Made by a program: the position numbers and the translations under genes | Shown: positions 46,019 through 56,818 of the stretch, one piece after another | How positions within the stretch are numbered: position 1 is the stretch's first letter | Layout of the letters: every line of letters starts with the position of its first letter | The notes under the pieces: model-generated | The model's database searches: none | The model's input: only the letters and a program-made list of their open reading frames with translations | What the model was told of the DNA's origin: nothing | Assembly: GCF_022376445.1 (NCBI RefSeq) | Contig: NW_025955027.1 | Span: 155,006-219,005, forward strand | DNA length: 64,000 nucleotides | Source: Fomitopsis serialis | Taxonomy: Eukaryota; Basidiomycota; Agaricomycetes; Polyporales; Fomitopsidaceae | Reading direction: 5' to 3'

Positions 46019-48143
46019 GCCGGCTCCCGCCCAGACACGGGCCTTGAGGTCGAGGACCGTGAACATCGAGGACACCGAGCCGGACGACGCGCCCATGACA
46101 ACTCCTGTCGCTGTCTCGCTGTCAGCAGAAGCCACGACATCACCAACAGAGGAAGAGGACGCTACCGCTGAGCCGCCACGCCGCTGAGCCGCCACGCCGC
46201 TATGCCACCCGTCGTACGAACAATCCACATCCGGCCCTTTCAGCAGGTCTCCGCAAGCGGACGAACGCAGAGGTTCAGGAGGAGGCGGAGAGGAAGCAGT
46301 CGGAAAGGGAGCTCGAGCTCGAACGCAGGGAAGCCGAGCTTGAACAGCGGGAGCTCGAGGTTGAGCGGAAGACGCAGAGTTTTGCCAGCTTCGAGCAAAA
46401 CCTGAAGTCGCGTCGTGATGAGGATACCATGGAACACATTTTTGACGACGAAGATGCTGCTATGGAGGATATAGGTGAGTAAACACACATATAATTCAGA
46501 TTCTGGATCACTCACTGTGTTGCATAGGACAAGGAGAAGACATCGCGGAAGCCGCCTCCAAGTCGGACGAGGACGACGATGATTACGAGGTGCAGAGCGA
46601 GCATGGCGGATCCGACGAGTCTCAGCCTGCACATTCAGATGATTCGGACGAATCTGATGGCAATGTTGTCACCGGTACGAAGAGGAAGGCTGGCAAAAAG
46701 ACCAAGGTGAGCGGCGCCATATCAGGTCTTGTACAGTGTGAGTGCTTACGGGCGCCATTCATAGGAGGATCGGAAGTCCAGCGCGAAGAAGAAGAAGACG
46801 AACAAAGAGCGTAGGGAGGAGATATTGGGTGAAATCCAGAGAGCGAAGGAGATCCAGGCTACTCAGGCAGAGGAGGATGAGGCGGACGAGGCGGACAAGG
46901 AGGACGAGGAGCGGTGTGTTTGCCTTCATTAAGATAAGATCAGATGATCTAATGTGCGTTATCTTGATTTCCAGCGAGGACGGACAGACGTTGAAAGCGA
47001 GCTCAAAATCGACCACGAAGCCCAAGCCTACATCCAAATCCAAGTCCAAGCCAGCACCGAAGCCAGCACCGAAGCCAGCACCGAAGCCAGCACCGAAGCC
47101 TGTGTCCAAGCCTGCACCGAAGCCTGCGTCCAAGTCCGTATCCAAGCCCACGGCTACCGCAAACCGAGCCACGACATCGAAGCCATCTCTTCCTCCTATA
47201 TTGCTCGACCTTCCAGACACTATGGGCTTGAAGGCGGACTGGAAGACTGCGGTCGCGTCACGTCGTTCACAAACACCGAAGTCACAGGTCAGTTCTTCTG
47301 CAAGGTCAGCATCTCCTGTAGCGTCGTCCAGCCAGGGGAGTACGCCGACGCCCAGGCTTTCTGCCGCCGCTCTTCGCGCAGGCAATGCCAAATGGAGCCG
47401 ACGTCAGGACTCGATCGAACACATCGGAGGGTTCACAGACGACGACGTTACCGTTGGCTCAGGACCTGCGAAGCGTGGCTATGCTCAGCTAGCGCAGGTC
47501 TTTCAGAAGGGGAAAGGGGTCGATGAGGAGCAGTTCGGAGGGAGTACGAAGAAGAAGCGACGCGCGAAGGGTGCCGTCCCAGACGAGAAGTCTCTCTCGG
47601 TCCACGCCTTACCCAAGTTCATTCAGCCGCACTGGAAGAACGCCTTTGTGCCGACGATGCTCCAGCTGATCGGCGAAAGCGAGCAGCCCTGGGCGTATGC
47701 AAGTGGCAAAAACCCCGCCGAAGACAACCTCCTTGTCGACCTCGTGCAGGGTCTTGTAGATAGATTCTGGCCGGAGGAACAATATGTGGTTGATGGGTCG
47801 GATAAGGTCTATCGCATTGTGAGTCGACTCCGTGAAAGTGTGTTCTATGCTCTGACGCATTGTACAGGCGCGCCAAGCCGTCAACGACTGGCGCGCTCGC
47901 TTTGTCTCTCGGATCAAGACGTTCGTGAAGGACGAGTTCGCCAAAGTGTATGGCTCAGCTGCGAAGATCGCAGCCTATGCGAATAGTGCAGTCGTGCGAA
48001 GCCAAGGGCTTGCTTTCTGGGCCGTCTACGATTCCGAGGTGAGTCTTCGTTTGACTCACATTTGCAGTGGCTTCACCCGGTGACGCGACCGAAAAGAACA
48101 CAAAAGCCACACAAAAACCCAACCGTGAGGTCGAGCAGTGGTA
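46019..48143 (+). CDS. DUF6532-like protein, probably truncated and frameshifted
   Basis: Starts MPAPAQTRALRSRTVNIEDT. A coiled coil follows (ERKQSERELELERREAELEQ), an acidic stretch (SDEDDDDYEVQSEHGGSDES), and Lys/Pro/Ala repeats (KPAPKPAPKPAPKP, histone H1-like). The C-terminal domain, SVHALPKFIQPHWKNAFVPT .. LLVDLVQGLVDRFWPEEQYV .. ARQAVNDWRARFVSRIKTF, resembles DUF6532 of basidiomycete proteins. Introns lie at about 46474..46527, 46709..46764, 46914..46974, 47820..47868 and 48039..48067. A perfect 16-bp tandem duplication (46169..46184 and 46185..46200) shifts the frame and makes a TGA; with one copy the reading RRYATRRTNNPHPAL is open. The domain seems cut short near 48143, where a candidate LTR starts. 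Confidence 0.55.
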
Positions 48144-48662
48144 TGTGAGGCCTCTGAGTCTATGAGATGTACGGGGGACTGTACAGTGGTCTAGGTAAGA
48201 AGGAGGAGGACGGACAAGACTCCGAACGACGTGGGAGAGCTTCGAAGATGTCGAAGACTGTTCGAAGGCGAGGGCTAAGCCTCGAGGGTAGGAAGGAGGG
48301 TTTCGACAGACGTGTCGAACGAATGGTAACAAGGAAGGCGAGCGACGGCAGGAGAAGAAGTGTAGAGCCTCTCGGGGCAACTACGAGCTGGCGAACGTAC
48401 TGACGAACTGGCTGACTGACTGACTGGCTTCGAACGTACTGGCTGACTGGCGAACTTGCTGACTTTCGAACGTACTGACTGGCTGACGAACCTCGCCGGT
48501 GCGAGGTGAGATTGAGAGGGTAAGGGGGTCTCTGAGATTCGAAGGGAACAAGTCCCAGAGTATATACAGGAAAATACGGTCCGAAGACCAAGAGAGCCAA
48601 GAGAAATACAAGACATGATGAATGAAAGAGATAAGGAAAACAGCCAATCGGAGAATGTCACA
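48144..48662. repeat. Candidate 519-bp LTR (single copy in window)
   Basis: The segment opens TGTGA and closes TCACA, a 5-bp inverted end typical of LTRs, and contains a TATATA-bearing stretch near 48560 and CTGACTGACTGG repeats at 48408..48490. It starts right where the DUF6532-like gene breaks off and ends just before plus-strand ORF A. Its partner would lie right of the window, so it cannot be confirmed. Confidence 0.3.
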
Positions 48663-49185
48663 ACGCTCGACCCGGACCTACTAACACATGAGAGAATCCA
48701 ACTCGGCCTTCCGCAGGTTCCGCATAACGGGCGACCGTCCCCGAACGGCGAAGGTCATAACCGGGGCCGGTGACAGTCCTCGAAGATATGAGACAGCTGC
48801 AGGAGTTCGCCTGACTTACACGAACATGCCGCACCTCGACCCAACTTCCGAAGTGTATGCTGCCCGCTACTACCGCCTCCTAGAGGTCCTCAAGACCGAG
48901 GGACTTGTCGAGCCGCGATACGATGCCAACAGTCCCGGAGAGTGGCTGGCTTGGGCCCACGGAGTCCGTTGGATGATTGTACGTGCCTCCGAACTTAGAC
49001 TATCGTTCGAACCATCGAACCGACCTTCGAACAGCGATTCTTGTTCGAGTCCCGCAGCCGGGCCATCCTGCTAGCGAACGATACGCTTCCTGCTCCTAGG
49101 TCGTTCCCCGAGATCGACGAGTTGATGCGTTACCTCGACGAGGTCTTTCACCGCGATGGCAACCAGGGAGATATCCTAGGTTCGC

Positions 49186-49621
49186 TGTTACGCGAAGCTA
49201 GGCGAGTGGAACACTACAAGCCACAAGCTTGCAAGGTTACTAACTTCAAGGAAGAGTTCTGTATCTTAGACCTAGGAAGGACGCAAGTCCCTTCGTCCTA
49301 GTCGAGTTCCGAAGCGGTAGCGGTATGAGAAAGCTAGCGTCGATTGCTAACCAGGTCGAACTGAAGAGTCCGACCTCTACTGTACAGGTATATATACAAA
49401 CGAATGAGTCTGAGTCAAGGCGTACAGTAAGCATGAGTCAAGATATGTCATCGCTGACGAAGGAATCGGTAATCATGACGAAGAAAGGAGTCAGCAGGGT
49501 TCAGCTATCACATGATAGTCCGGGTGCGGTACAGTACATAACCGGTCCTCATGCACGTGAGGTGGTTAGAGATAACAAGTAAAAGAAAATGAAAATGTAC
49601 GTAACATGGCGACTTGTAACA
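49186..49621 (-). repeat. Chromovirus 3' LTR
   Basis: 436 bp, TGTTAC...GTAACA, the same as 56819..57254 as far as I can read. Short open stretches inside it occur identically in both LTRs and are not genes. Confidence 0.93.
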
Positions 49622-49640
49622 TAAGCCCCTTCCTATGGTC
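49622..49640 (-). other. Polypurine tract before the 3' LTR
   Basis: Minus strand reads ATAGGAAGGGGCTTA immediately before the LTR's TGTTAC: the usual primer site for plus-strand DNA synthesis. Confidence 0.6.
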
Positions 49641-51434
49641 GACGTCCGCGTTGACCACTAAGCCTCAGGATTTTGTTCGTCTCCACCGTCGTTACCGTCC
49701 GCATACATGTCGTTGATGTCACCGTTGAAGTCCCAAGGAGAGGGTACTCGACTCGAAGGTTGGTCTTCAACCGAGTGAGACTCCTCGTTGGACTCGACCA
49801 GCACCTGAAGAGATCCGACATGAGGTATACTTGCCGACCGTCTGTTGGCACGGATTCTGTATATGGCGGCGTTGGTGTTTCGAGTCGCGACGGCCGGTGG
49901 TACTTCCGAGGGGTAAGGAAGGTGCGATTGGGATCATCGCTATTGATACCAACCGAATACCCTACGACTTCCCCGTCTGGACCGTAAACGACTTGAAGGA
50001 TTCGTCGACCAAAGATTTGATCGACGAGTTCTTCTGCATGTGTGGACGTGGATGCTCGTGGACCTTCGTCTCGTTGCTGAGCGAGAAGCTGGGCCTCAAG
50101 CGTGAAGAATCCGTCGGTATTCATGGATGACGATGAAGAAGGTCGAGGTGTTGGTGCGGCGAGGCGGTCTGCTTCGGAATATGCTGGAGGTTGGGAATAC
50201 CTGGGCGGCGCATCCGCCAGTTCTGCGCGTGTAGGTTCTATATGGAAGTCTTCCTCCGACTGCGACATAGGAGGTGAAACGATGCGTGATAGGGGTCGGG
50301 GCGGAGGGATTCCTTGAGGTCGACGCAGATGTGCAGGTGGCGTAGGGATACGTACAGGGCGTGCGACGAGATCCGATGGTAGGATTCCACGAAGTCCTCC
50401 GTCGGGGTTCGTCTCATCGTAGTCCTCGTCGTAGAACGGACCTATATGCCATTCATGCATATAGTTCTCGGCCTCCACCCAGGTGTCAAATACCATTCCT
50501 CGTATTCCGGAGCGATACAAGCGGCTCAGGATCGCGTGCGCACCTATCCGGTAGATTCCCGGAAGTCGGCCTCGAGCTACGGCGTAATATCGAGCCGTCG
50601 GGTAGGGTGATGATTCGAGGTGTCGGCGACGACGAGAAGCGCGTCGACGAAGGGAGTACGGTTCAGCAAGATTATTCTCGTCGGTTTCTTCGGCGAGTTG
50701 TCGTGCTCCTCGTTGAGCAGCATTGGTGAGCCGGACGAGGTGCGACTCGGAAAGGATATCGGCGGCGAGGATCTCGGAGAGACGTCGACCGTGCGTCGTC
50801 GCTGGTCCCACCTGGGGACATGCGCGGTTCGTATGGCCTGGGGCCGTACGTCGGCATTTGGGACAGGTATACAGGAAGCAGTCGAGAATTCGATGTCGCT
50901 GCTCGTTGTTGCACCCCAGGAAACACACGGTTCTATTGTCGATGAGGGCTCGTGCTGCTTCGGGGACGAGGTCGTCACGAGTCGTGTCCCTTCCAGGATA
51001 CACAAGGTTCGTGGGGTCACGTGCTTCAGGATCATTGTGTGCGAGGAGCTCCGGGAAACGTGTGTGCTCCAATGTTTCAAGAGCCGCGGTGAGCGCACCG
51101 ACGGCGTCTCTCTCGTACGCTAAGAACTCGGCCACGATGTCCTGACGTAGATGTCTCCTTATCGTGACCTCGGTTATGGCGTCGTACACGCCAACCAATG
51201 CGTCGAGGGAGTCGTGTTGTTCCGCGTTCGTGAGGGGAATCTCGACAGGTGGGTAAGCGAGGTCGATGAGCTGGGTGTCGGGGTCAAGGAAGAGGTGTGG
51301 ACCATCCTCCAGTTTACGCGGGTGTCGGGGGCTTCCTGCAACTCGGGTCGTTCAGAGAAGAGTCGACGAGTTTCGGCGAGGAGGGGAGTGGGAAGGATGG
51401 GAGAGGGAGTGCGGGCGACGGCAAAGCGAGACAT
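49633..51434 (-). CDS. Chromovirus accessory ORF with RNase H1-type hybrid-binding domain
   Basis: Lies 3' of pol, starting at ATG 51434 (MSRFAVARTPSPILPTPLLA), 30 bp after the end of the chromodomain ORF, and ending 12 bp before the 3' LTR. One missing base near 51320 separates the first 40 or so residues from a frame open for more than 520 residues. In the long frame, counted from 51198, a knuckle-like Cys112-x2-Cys115-x6-His122-x4-Cys127 is followed by residues 203-249 (YYAVARGRLPGIYRIG .. GMVFDTWVEAENYM), which match the N-terminal hybrid-binding domain of eukaryotic RNase H1 / caulimovirus P6. A Pro-rich part and a Tyr/Pro C-terminus follow. It could bind RNA-DNA hybrids during reverse transcription. 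Fungal chromoviruses usually end with the chromodomain, so this is unusual. Confidence 0.75.
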
Positions 51435-51463
51435 GTTGAGTGGAACGAAGAGACGATGAAGGT

Positions 51464-51838
51464 TCAGAGGACTGGAAGTGGGTTATCGTCTTCGTGGTTG
51501 AAGTCGATGCGGACGACTCCAATGCGATGCTTTGTCTTATACTCCAAGAGGAGATCATCTGATGTTCCGGTTAGGTTCCGTTCCGGTATCCATTCGTTGG
51601 CTGACGAAGGATAACCGCGCCATGACACATAGTACTGTCTCCGACTGGAACTTCCTCGGTGATTGATGATTTGCTCCACTTCGTATTCTTCTTCTCCGTC
51701 GATAAGGTCAGGTGGTGGCATCGTGTGATTGGGACCGTGAGTGTCCGTCGTTCTATATGGGGAAAGAAGACCGGCGTGGAAGACGGGATGGATTCGCCAT
51801 TGCTTTGGTAGCGCTAGTCTGTAGACTCCGCGTCCCAT
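51464..51838 (-). CDS. Chromovirus integrase C-terminus and chromodomain
   Basis: GVYRLALPKQWRIHPVFHAG is the GPY/F-type end of integrase; it is followed by a chromodomain EEYEVEQIINHR .. QYYVSWRGYPSSANEWIPER. Chromodomains direct integration toward particular chromatin. It is in a different frame from the integrase core because of a frameshift at about 51830. Confidence 0.9.
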   Translation of the reverse strand: MGRGVYRLALPKQWRIHPVFHAGLLSPYRTTDTHGPNHTMPPPDLIDGEEEYEVEQIINHRGSSSRRQYYVSWRGYPSSANEWIPERNLTGTSDDLLLEYKTKHRIGVVRIDFNHEDDNPLPVL

Positions 51839-53439
51839 GACTTCCGTGATTGCAAATGGTCCTTCCGTTTAGGCGATAGTTTCCGGGATGGATAAGGGAG
51901 ATGAAGGTTCTTCGAGTCTAGCCAGACCTTCTGTCCTTTCTGAAATGTCGGTGATCCCTTGCGGATACGGTCTTCTACCATGCGTTGTGCGAGTTCCATC
52001 GTGGCTTCGGCTTCTTTCCGAACTTGTTGCAGGTTGTTGAGTCGTTCTTCAACTGAGGGAATGTTCGTGGGTTCGTGAACGGCTGGGATGGAGCGAGGTT
52101 CGTATCCCATCATTGCGTAGAACGGGGACATCTTGATCGTAGAATGCTTCCTAGAGTTATGTGCAAACTCGGCGTCGGGAAGCATTGATGCCCAGGTTTC
52201 AGGATTGTTTGCGCAGAGGATACGAAGGTAAACCTCGAGCTCTTGATTTGCTCGTTCCGTTTGTCCGTCCGTCTGAGGGTGGTACGCCGTAGAGATTCGT
52301 TGGTCAATCTGAAGGATTTTGCACAGTTCTCGCATGACTCTAGACGCGAATTGGGGTCCTCGGTCAGAGATCATGTGATCTGGGAGTCCAAATCGTCGGT
52401 AAACCGTGTCGTGTAACATGCGAGCAGTGTCTGCAGCGTCTTCAGATTCGGTGCAAGGTGTATAAATTACCCCCTTCGTAGAGTCGTGGTCCACAACGAC
52501 TAAGCAAGAGTCGTATCCCTCCGGAGTTGGCGGAAGGTGTGTGATGTAGTCCATTGTAATCGTCGACATAGGGCGGGTGGGAAGCGAAGCGGGGATAGGG
52601 TAGAGCGGGACCTTCGTGGGATGCGTGTTAGGTTTCATCTGCTGGCAGGGTGCGCATCCTTTGACGTATTCCGAGATCGAGTGTGTCATTCCAGGCCACC
52701 AGTAGCCTCGTTGTACGAGAACTTTGGTGCCGTCGATACCGGGGTGTCCTGCTGCCGGAAGGTCGTGGTGCAAACGAATGATGCGTCTTCGTAGATTTTC
52801 ATCCGGAGGAACATACACTTTGCCCCGGTACCAGACAAGTTGTCCATCAGTTGCCCAGTCTTCGAGTGACGTGCGCGCGGGCGGTGGTCCCTTCCCGAGA
52901 AGCGCATCAAGTGCCTCCCGAATCATGGGGTCTATGTCGTGGGCGGCGGTGATCTGGTCCTTCAGTGTGATATTGACGGCTCGAGCGAAGACGGAGGATG
53001 GTAGCATGATCAGTTCATCATTGTCTTCAGATCCGTCGTCGTGATCGTGTCGTCGTGAAAGAGCATCTGCAACAGTCATCTGAGATCCTGGGACGTGGTG
53101 CAGTTCGTAGTCGTATTCGGAAAGTTGAAGGAGCCATCGTGCCTGTCGTCGATTAAGCTTTTGGGCTTTCTTCCAGTACGTGAGGTTGCGATGATCGGAT
53201 CGAATGGCCAACGTGTGTGGGGAACCGAGCAAGTACTGCTGCCATGCGTCAAGACCGCGTATGATCGCTAGCAATTCGCGGTCATAGATTTCATAGTTCC
53301 GTTCGGCGGGGTTCAAGGATTGCGAAAAGAAACTGCACGGGTGCAGTTCATCATTGGCGTCCTTTTGTAATAGCGCACCGCCGACTGCAAACTTCGAGGA
53401 ATCGCATTCGAGAATGAACGGTTTGGCTTCGTCTGGCAT
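51814..53439 (-). CDS. Chromovirus RNase H and integrase
   Basis: RNase H: acidic residues in FILECDSSKFAVGGALLQ, YEIYDRELLAIIRGLDAW and IRSDHRNLTYW, then HHVPGSQMTVADALSRR. Integrase: zinc-binding His/His/Cys/Cys in HHDLPAAGHPGIDG .. GCAPCQQMK; the catalytic triad lies in TITMDYITHLP, MISDRGPQFAS and HPQTDGQTERANQELEVYL. The frame is open for the full 541 residues. Confidence 0.93.
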   Translation of the reverse strand: MPDEAKPFILECDSSKFAVGGALLQKDANDELHPCSFFSQSLNPAERNYEIYDRELLAIIRGLDAWQQYLLGSPHTLAIRSDHRNLTYWKKAQKLNRRQARWLLQLSEYDYELHHVPGSQMTVADALSRRHDHDDGSEDNDELIMLPSSVFARAVNITLKDQITAAHDIDPMIREALDALLGKGPPPARTSLEDWATDGQLVWYRGKVYVPPDENLRRRIIRLHHDLPAAGHPGIDGTKVLVQRGYWWPGMTHSISEYVKGCAPCQQMKPNTHPTKVPLYPIPASLPTRPMSTITMDYITHLPPTPEGYDSCLVVVDHDSTKGVIYTPCTESEDAADTARMLHDTVYRRFGLPDHMISDRGPQFASRVMRELCKILQIDQRISTAYHPQTDGQTERANQELEVYLRILCANNPETWASMLPDAEFAHNSRKHSTIKMSPFYAMMGYEPRSIPAVHEPTNIPSVEERLNNLQQVRKEAEATMELAQRMVEDRIRKGSPTFQKGQKVWLDSKNLHLPYPSRKLSPKRKDHLQSRKSWDAESTD

Positions 53440-54705
53440 GATGAGGACCGGAGCTTTGGTAAACTCGTCTTTCAGGTCCTCGAATGCTGTCTGTTGTTCC
53501 GCGTTCCAGTGCCAAGTGACTTCTTCTTAGTGAGATCGACGAGCGGGCGCACTCGGTCAGAGAAGTGGTGGATAAACTTCCTGTAAAAGTTGGCAAACCC
53601 GACGAAGGATCGTACATGTTTGACACATGTCGGGACAGGCCAGTGCGTAATGCCGTTAACTTTGATCGGGTCCATGCCTATGTGTCCGGTCGGATGATCA
53701 TGCCTAAGAATTCCACTTCTTCTACGTCGAAGAAACATTTCTCGGGTTTGAGATAGAGGTCGTGTTCCTTCAGGCGTGCAATGACTCGTCGTGTTCGTTC
53801 ATGGTGATCGTCGAGTTGGCCGAGTAGATGAGGATGTCGTCCATATAAATCACCATCCAACCTTCTTCAAGCATGTCGGCGAAGATGACATTCATCATTC
53901 GCTGGAAGGTGGACGGCGAGTTGCATAGACCAAAGAACATGACCGTAGGTTCGAAGAGTCGAGGAGGACCGCCATCTGTACCGGGTACTGCGAACGCAGC
54001 TTTCCATTCGTCTCCCTCTTTTACACGGACGTTGTTGTAGCCGGCGCGAAGATCCATCTTGGTAAAGATCTTTGCATGCTTGAATTTGTCCATGAGATCT
54101 GAGATGAGGGGGAGAGGATAGCGATCCTTGACCGTGTTTTCGTTCAGCTTCCGGTAGTCCTGACAGGGTCTCCAAGTGCCATCCTTCTTTGCGACGAAGA
54201 AGAACGGGCTTGCCATCGGAGATTTAGACGGTCGGATATACCCTTTGGATTCGTTTTCCTTGATGAACTTATCAAGTTCTATCCGTTGCGCTGGATTCAG
54301 AGGATAGATCTGCGTCTTAAGCTCCGTGAAATCCGGTTTCAGGTTGATCTCGTGGTCATATTCCGTATGCTCGGGAAGTCGAGCTGCCGTGCCTTTGTCA
54401 AAGACCGATAGGAACTCGTGAAGGTATTCGGGTACCATTTCCTTCAGTTCCTTCGGTTTATCGTCCTTGTGACTGGCAGCGGCTAGCTCAGTAGCGGTAG
54501 TTACGTGACCAATAGAAAACGCGGCTGGGATGATCCTTCCAGTCGTGGTACGGATGAAGCGATTGACGGAGTGCGGGGAGGGTGTGCTTGTGTCCGGGAC
54601 ATGTTCCTGGGTGAGGGGAACTTCCTGCGACGTCGTCATGTATACCATAGGTTCTCCTTTGACGTAGGACATCAGCACTTCGTCATTTGCTACGTCCGTC
54701 ATCAT
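53440..54705 (-). CDS. Chromovirus reverse transcriptase
   Basis: Open from about 54705 to 53770 with the RT signatures [54 protein letters not shown] and the active site [11 protein letters not shown]. After a frameshift near 53780 the thumb and connection continue in other frames ([40 protein letters not shown]). At least two frame changes lie between RT and RNase H. Confidence 0.9.
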
Positions 54706-54803
54706 GGCTCGAAGTTCAACTTCTGGGTCGAAGTCCTCTTCTATAGTCTTGGGAGCGGTGTCAGGAATGGTTTCGTGTTCGAATTCTGGATCGGGAATTT
54801 CTT

Positions 54804-55292
54804 CTATCGTGGCGTGCAGGGGTTCTGTTTTGACGGTACGAATAGCGGCTCAGCTTGCTGTAGCTGGGCTTGCGTTGGTGGGTCGGGGAATCGGAAGATG
54901 CTTTTCTTCCAGTCAATGCGTGGGTTCTCCCTCTTCAACCAGTTGTAACCAAGGATTAAGTCCTGCTTGCCGATGCTGGCGACATATGCGGTGGTTACGC
55001 GCATGGTGTCATTCCATCGGTAGCGTAGGAATACTTTTTCTTCGATGGTTTTGACTTGGTTAGGGGTCCCGTCTACGTTGAAAACGGGGATCGGTCGTCG
55101 GAGTCGTTTGGTTCCTAGTCGTAGTCGGATGACTAGGCGGGGGTGTATGAATACTGCCATGGCTCCACTGTCCACAGAGCATTCACTTCGGTGTCGGCGT
55201 CTTTTCCTCTCACGAATACGGGTAGGTGCAAAGATTCTGATTCTTCTATGCCGTATTGTACATGTGAGACGGTAAAGTTCGTGGGTTCGCAC
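54804..55292 (-). CDS. Chromovirus aspartic protease
   Basis: Contains the active-site triad region SVDSGAMAVFIHPRLV (DSGA) and the second conserved block IGKQDLILGYNWLKRENP. The reading is offset from both gag and RT. Confidence 0.85.
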   Translation of the reverse strand: MRTHELYRLTCTIRHRRIRIFAPTRIRERKRRRHRSECSVDSGAMAVFIHPRLVIRLRLGTKRLRRPIPVFNVDGTPNQVKTIEEKVFLRYRWNDTMRVTTAYVASIGKQDLILGYNWLKRENPRIDWKKSIFRFPDPPTQAQLQQAEPLFVPSKQNPCTPR

Positions 55293-55314
55293 TGCGCTGA
55301 GTCGTGGAACCCTC

Positions 55315-56506
55315 CTAAAAATCCGCTCCGAGCTGCTCGAAGACGGACTGCTTCTCCTCGGCCTTCAGTTCTGCGAAGAGTCGCGGATTGTCTTTGATCG
55401 CGGGGCCGGGGGAGTGCGGTGTATTGTGCGGGACGATAAGCAGCCGGCTGTGGTACCTTCCATTGCGGTGGTCAATGGAGCGGTGACCTTCTGGTGGCAC
55501 ACGAAGCAGAGGCCTTCCTTCATGTGTCGGTCTCGGTCGCCTGGGACATGCGGTTGGACGTGGTAGCGTCGATGTCCATGGGCTCGTCGAGTCGGCCACT
55601 CGTCTGGTGCCTGTCCACCATGGGGTCGTCGACGTACTCGCCATAGGAGGCGTGTTTCTGGGCGACGTCATACCAGTCCGACATTTTCTCCATCGTCCTG
55701 TCGGTTCCGAGCATCTTTCGAAGTAGCTCGGGTCGGACCGCGCGGCGGAAACGGTTGGAGAGTAGGTTGTAGTCGTTTACAACCCTGGTAGCTCCCGTTC
55801 CGGTAGCATCCCGGAATTTGGCTCGTGCCGCGGCGTCTTGAACTTGTGCACAAACTCGTGCGTCGACATCTTTCCTTGAGTAAGATTGTCGAAGTCGGTG
55901 ATGGCCTTGTCGAGGTGCTCGTAGACGGGGAATGACGACGTGAGGGCGGTAACGAAGTCCTTCCAGGTCGGGTACATGACCTGGTTGCTTGCACGTTTCT
56001 CATTCTGTTCTCGTAGAACAGAGTACGCCATCCTTTGGCCTTCCCGTCGAGCTTGGAGACCGCGTAAGCGATCTTTCGTTGGTCGTCAGTGTTTGTATTC
56101 TTTGTGGCCGCGAAGTAGTTCTCGAGGTCGTTGAGGAAGCGAGTTAAGTCCAGAGGATCGCCTTTGAAGGCTTCCGGACTATTGACCTCAAGCTTTTCTC
56201 CTCGTTCTACGCTTCGGGCCTTTAGCTCCAGAAGCTCCTGCTTCAGAGCCTGGAACTCTGCAGAAGAGACGGACATGGTGGTTCGGGTGATGGGAAACGA
56301 TAGGGAAAGGTATCGGGTTCGGTTCTGGTTTCTTCGTCGACAGGAGTCAACGATAGGGGTTCGATCGGTGCGGGGGTTCGTTCTGGATGTTTTTCAAGGG
56401 TGCGGGTAGAAGTCGATGGTTCAAGTTCGAGGGACGGGGTTCGGGAGAGGGATCGTTTCAACCCAGCGATATGGGCTTTCGCTTTCGCGAATCGTGGTTG
56501 TTTCAA
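55315..56506 (-). CDS. Chromovirus gag (frameshifted)
   Basis: Pieces in order on the minus strand: an N-terminal stretch from 56506, MSVSSAEFQALKQELLELKA from 56276, PEAFKGDPLDLTRFLNDLEN (capsid-like), then in another frame YPTWKDFVTALTSSFPVYEH and GKMSTHEFVHKF, then RAVRPELLRKMLGTD and a zinc knuckle starting CFVCHQK. The knuckle itself is cut by a missing G, and its last ligand position is His (GHRSIDH) instead of Cys. At least three one-base shifts. Confidence 0.8.
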
Positions 56507-56818
56507 AAAGAACTGGGTAGTTCTCTTTTCGTCGTCGACGTTGGAACGGAAGTTCGTCCAAACGTATGTCTGGTGTTTGTTCGAGAATTCGGCGTGGACG
56601 GGTTCGGTACGTCCTTTCGCGGTGATATCAAATCGGAGGAGTTCGTCGTCCCAGAAAAGGGTTTCGTCTGCGCCTAGGCCTGGCAGGTTAAGTCGGCCAG
56701 GGTCGAGGATCGGATGGCGCGTGATGGTGGTTTCGGCGGACTCGAGGATTCGAGCCCGTTCGGGAGGTTGGGTTCTCTACACCTGAGAAGGTGGAGATGG
56801 AAGAAGAGTTCGACCTTA

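Noticed and set aside
49246..49582. Short ORFs inside the chromovirus LTRs (also at 56879..57215)
   Set aside because: They occur identically in both LTRs, have no known domain, and overlap promoter/R regions.
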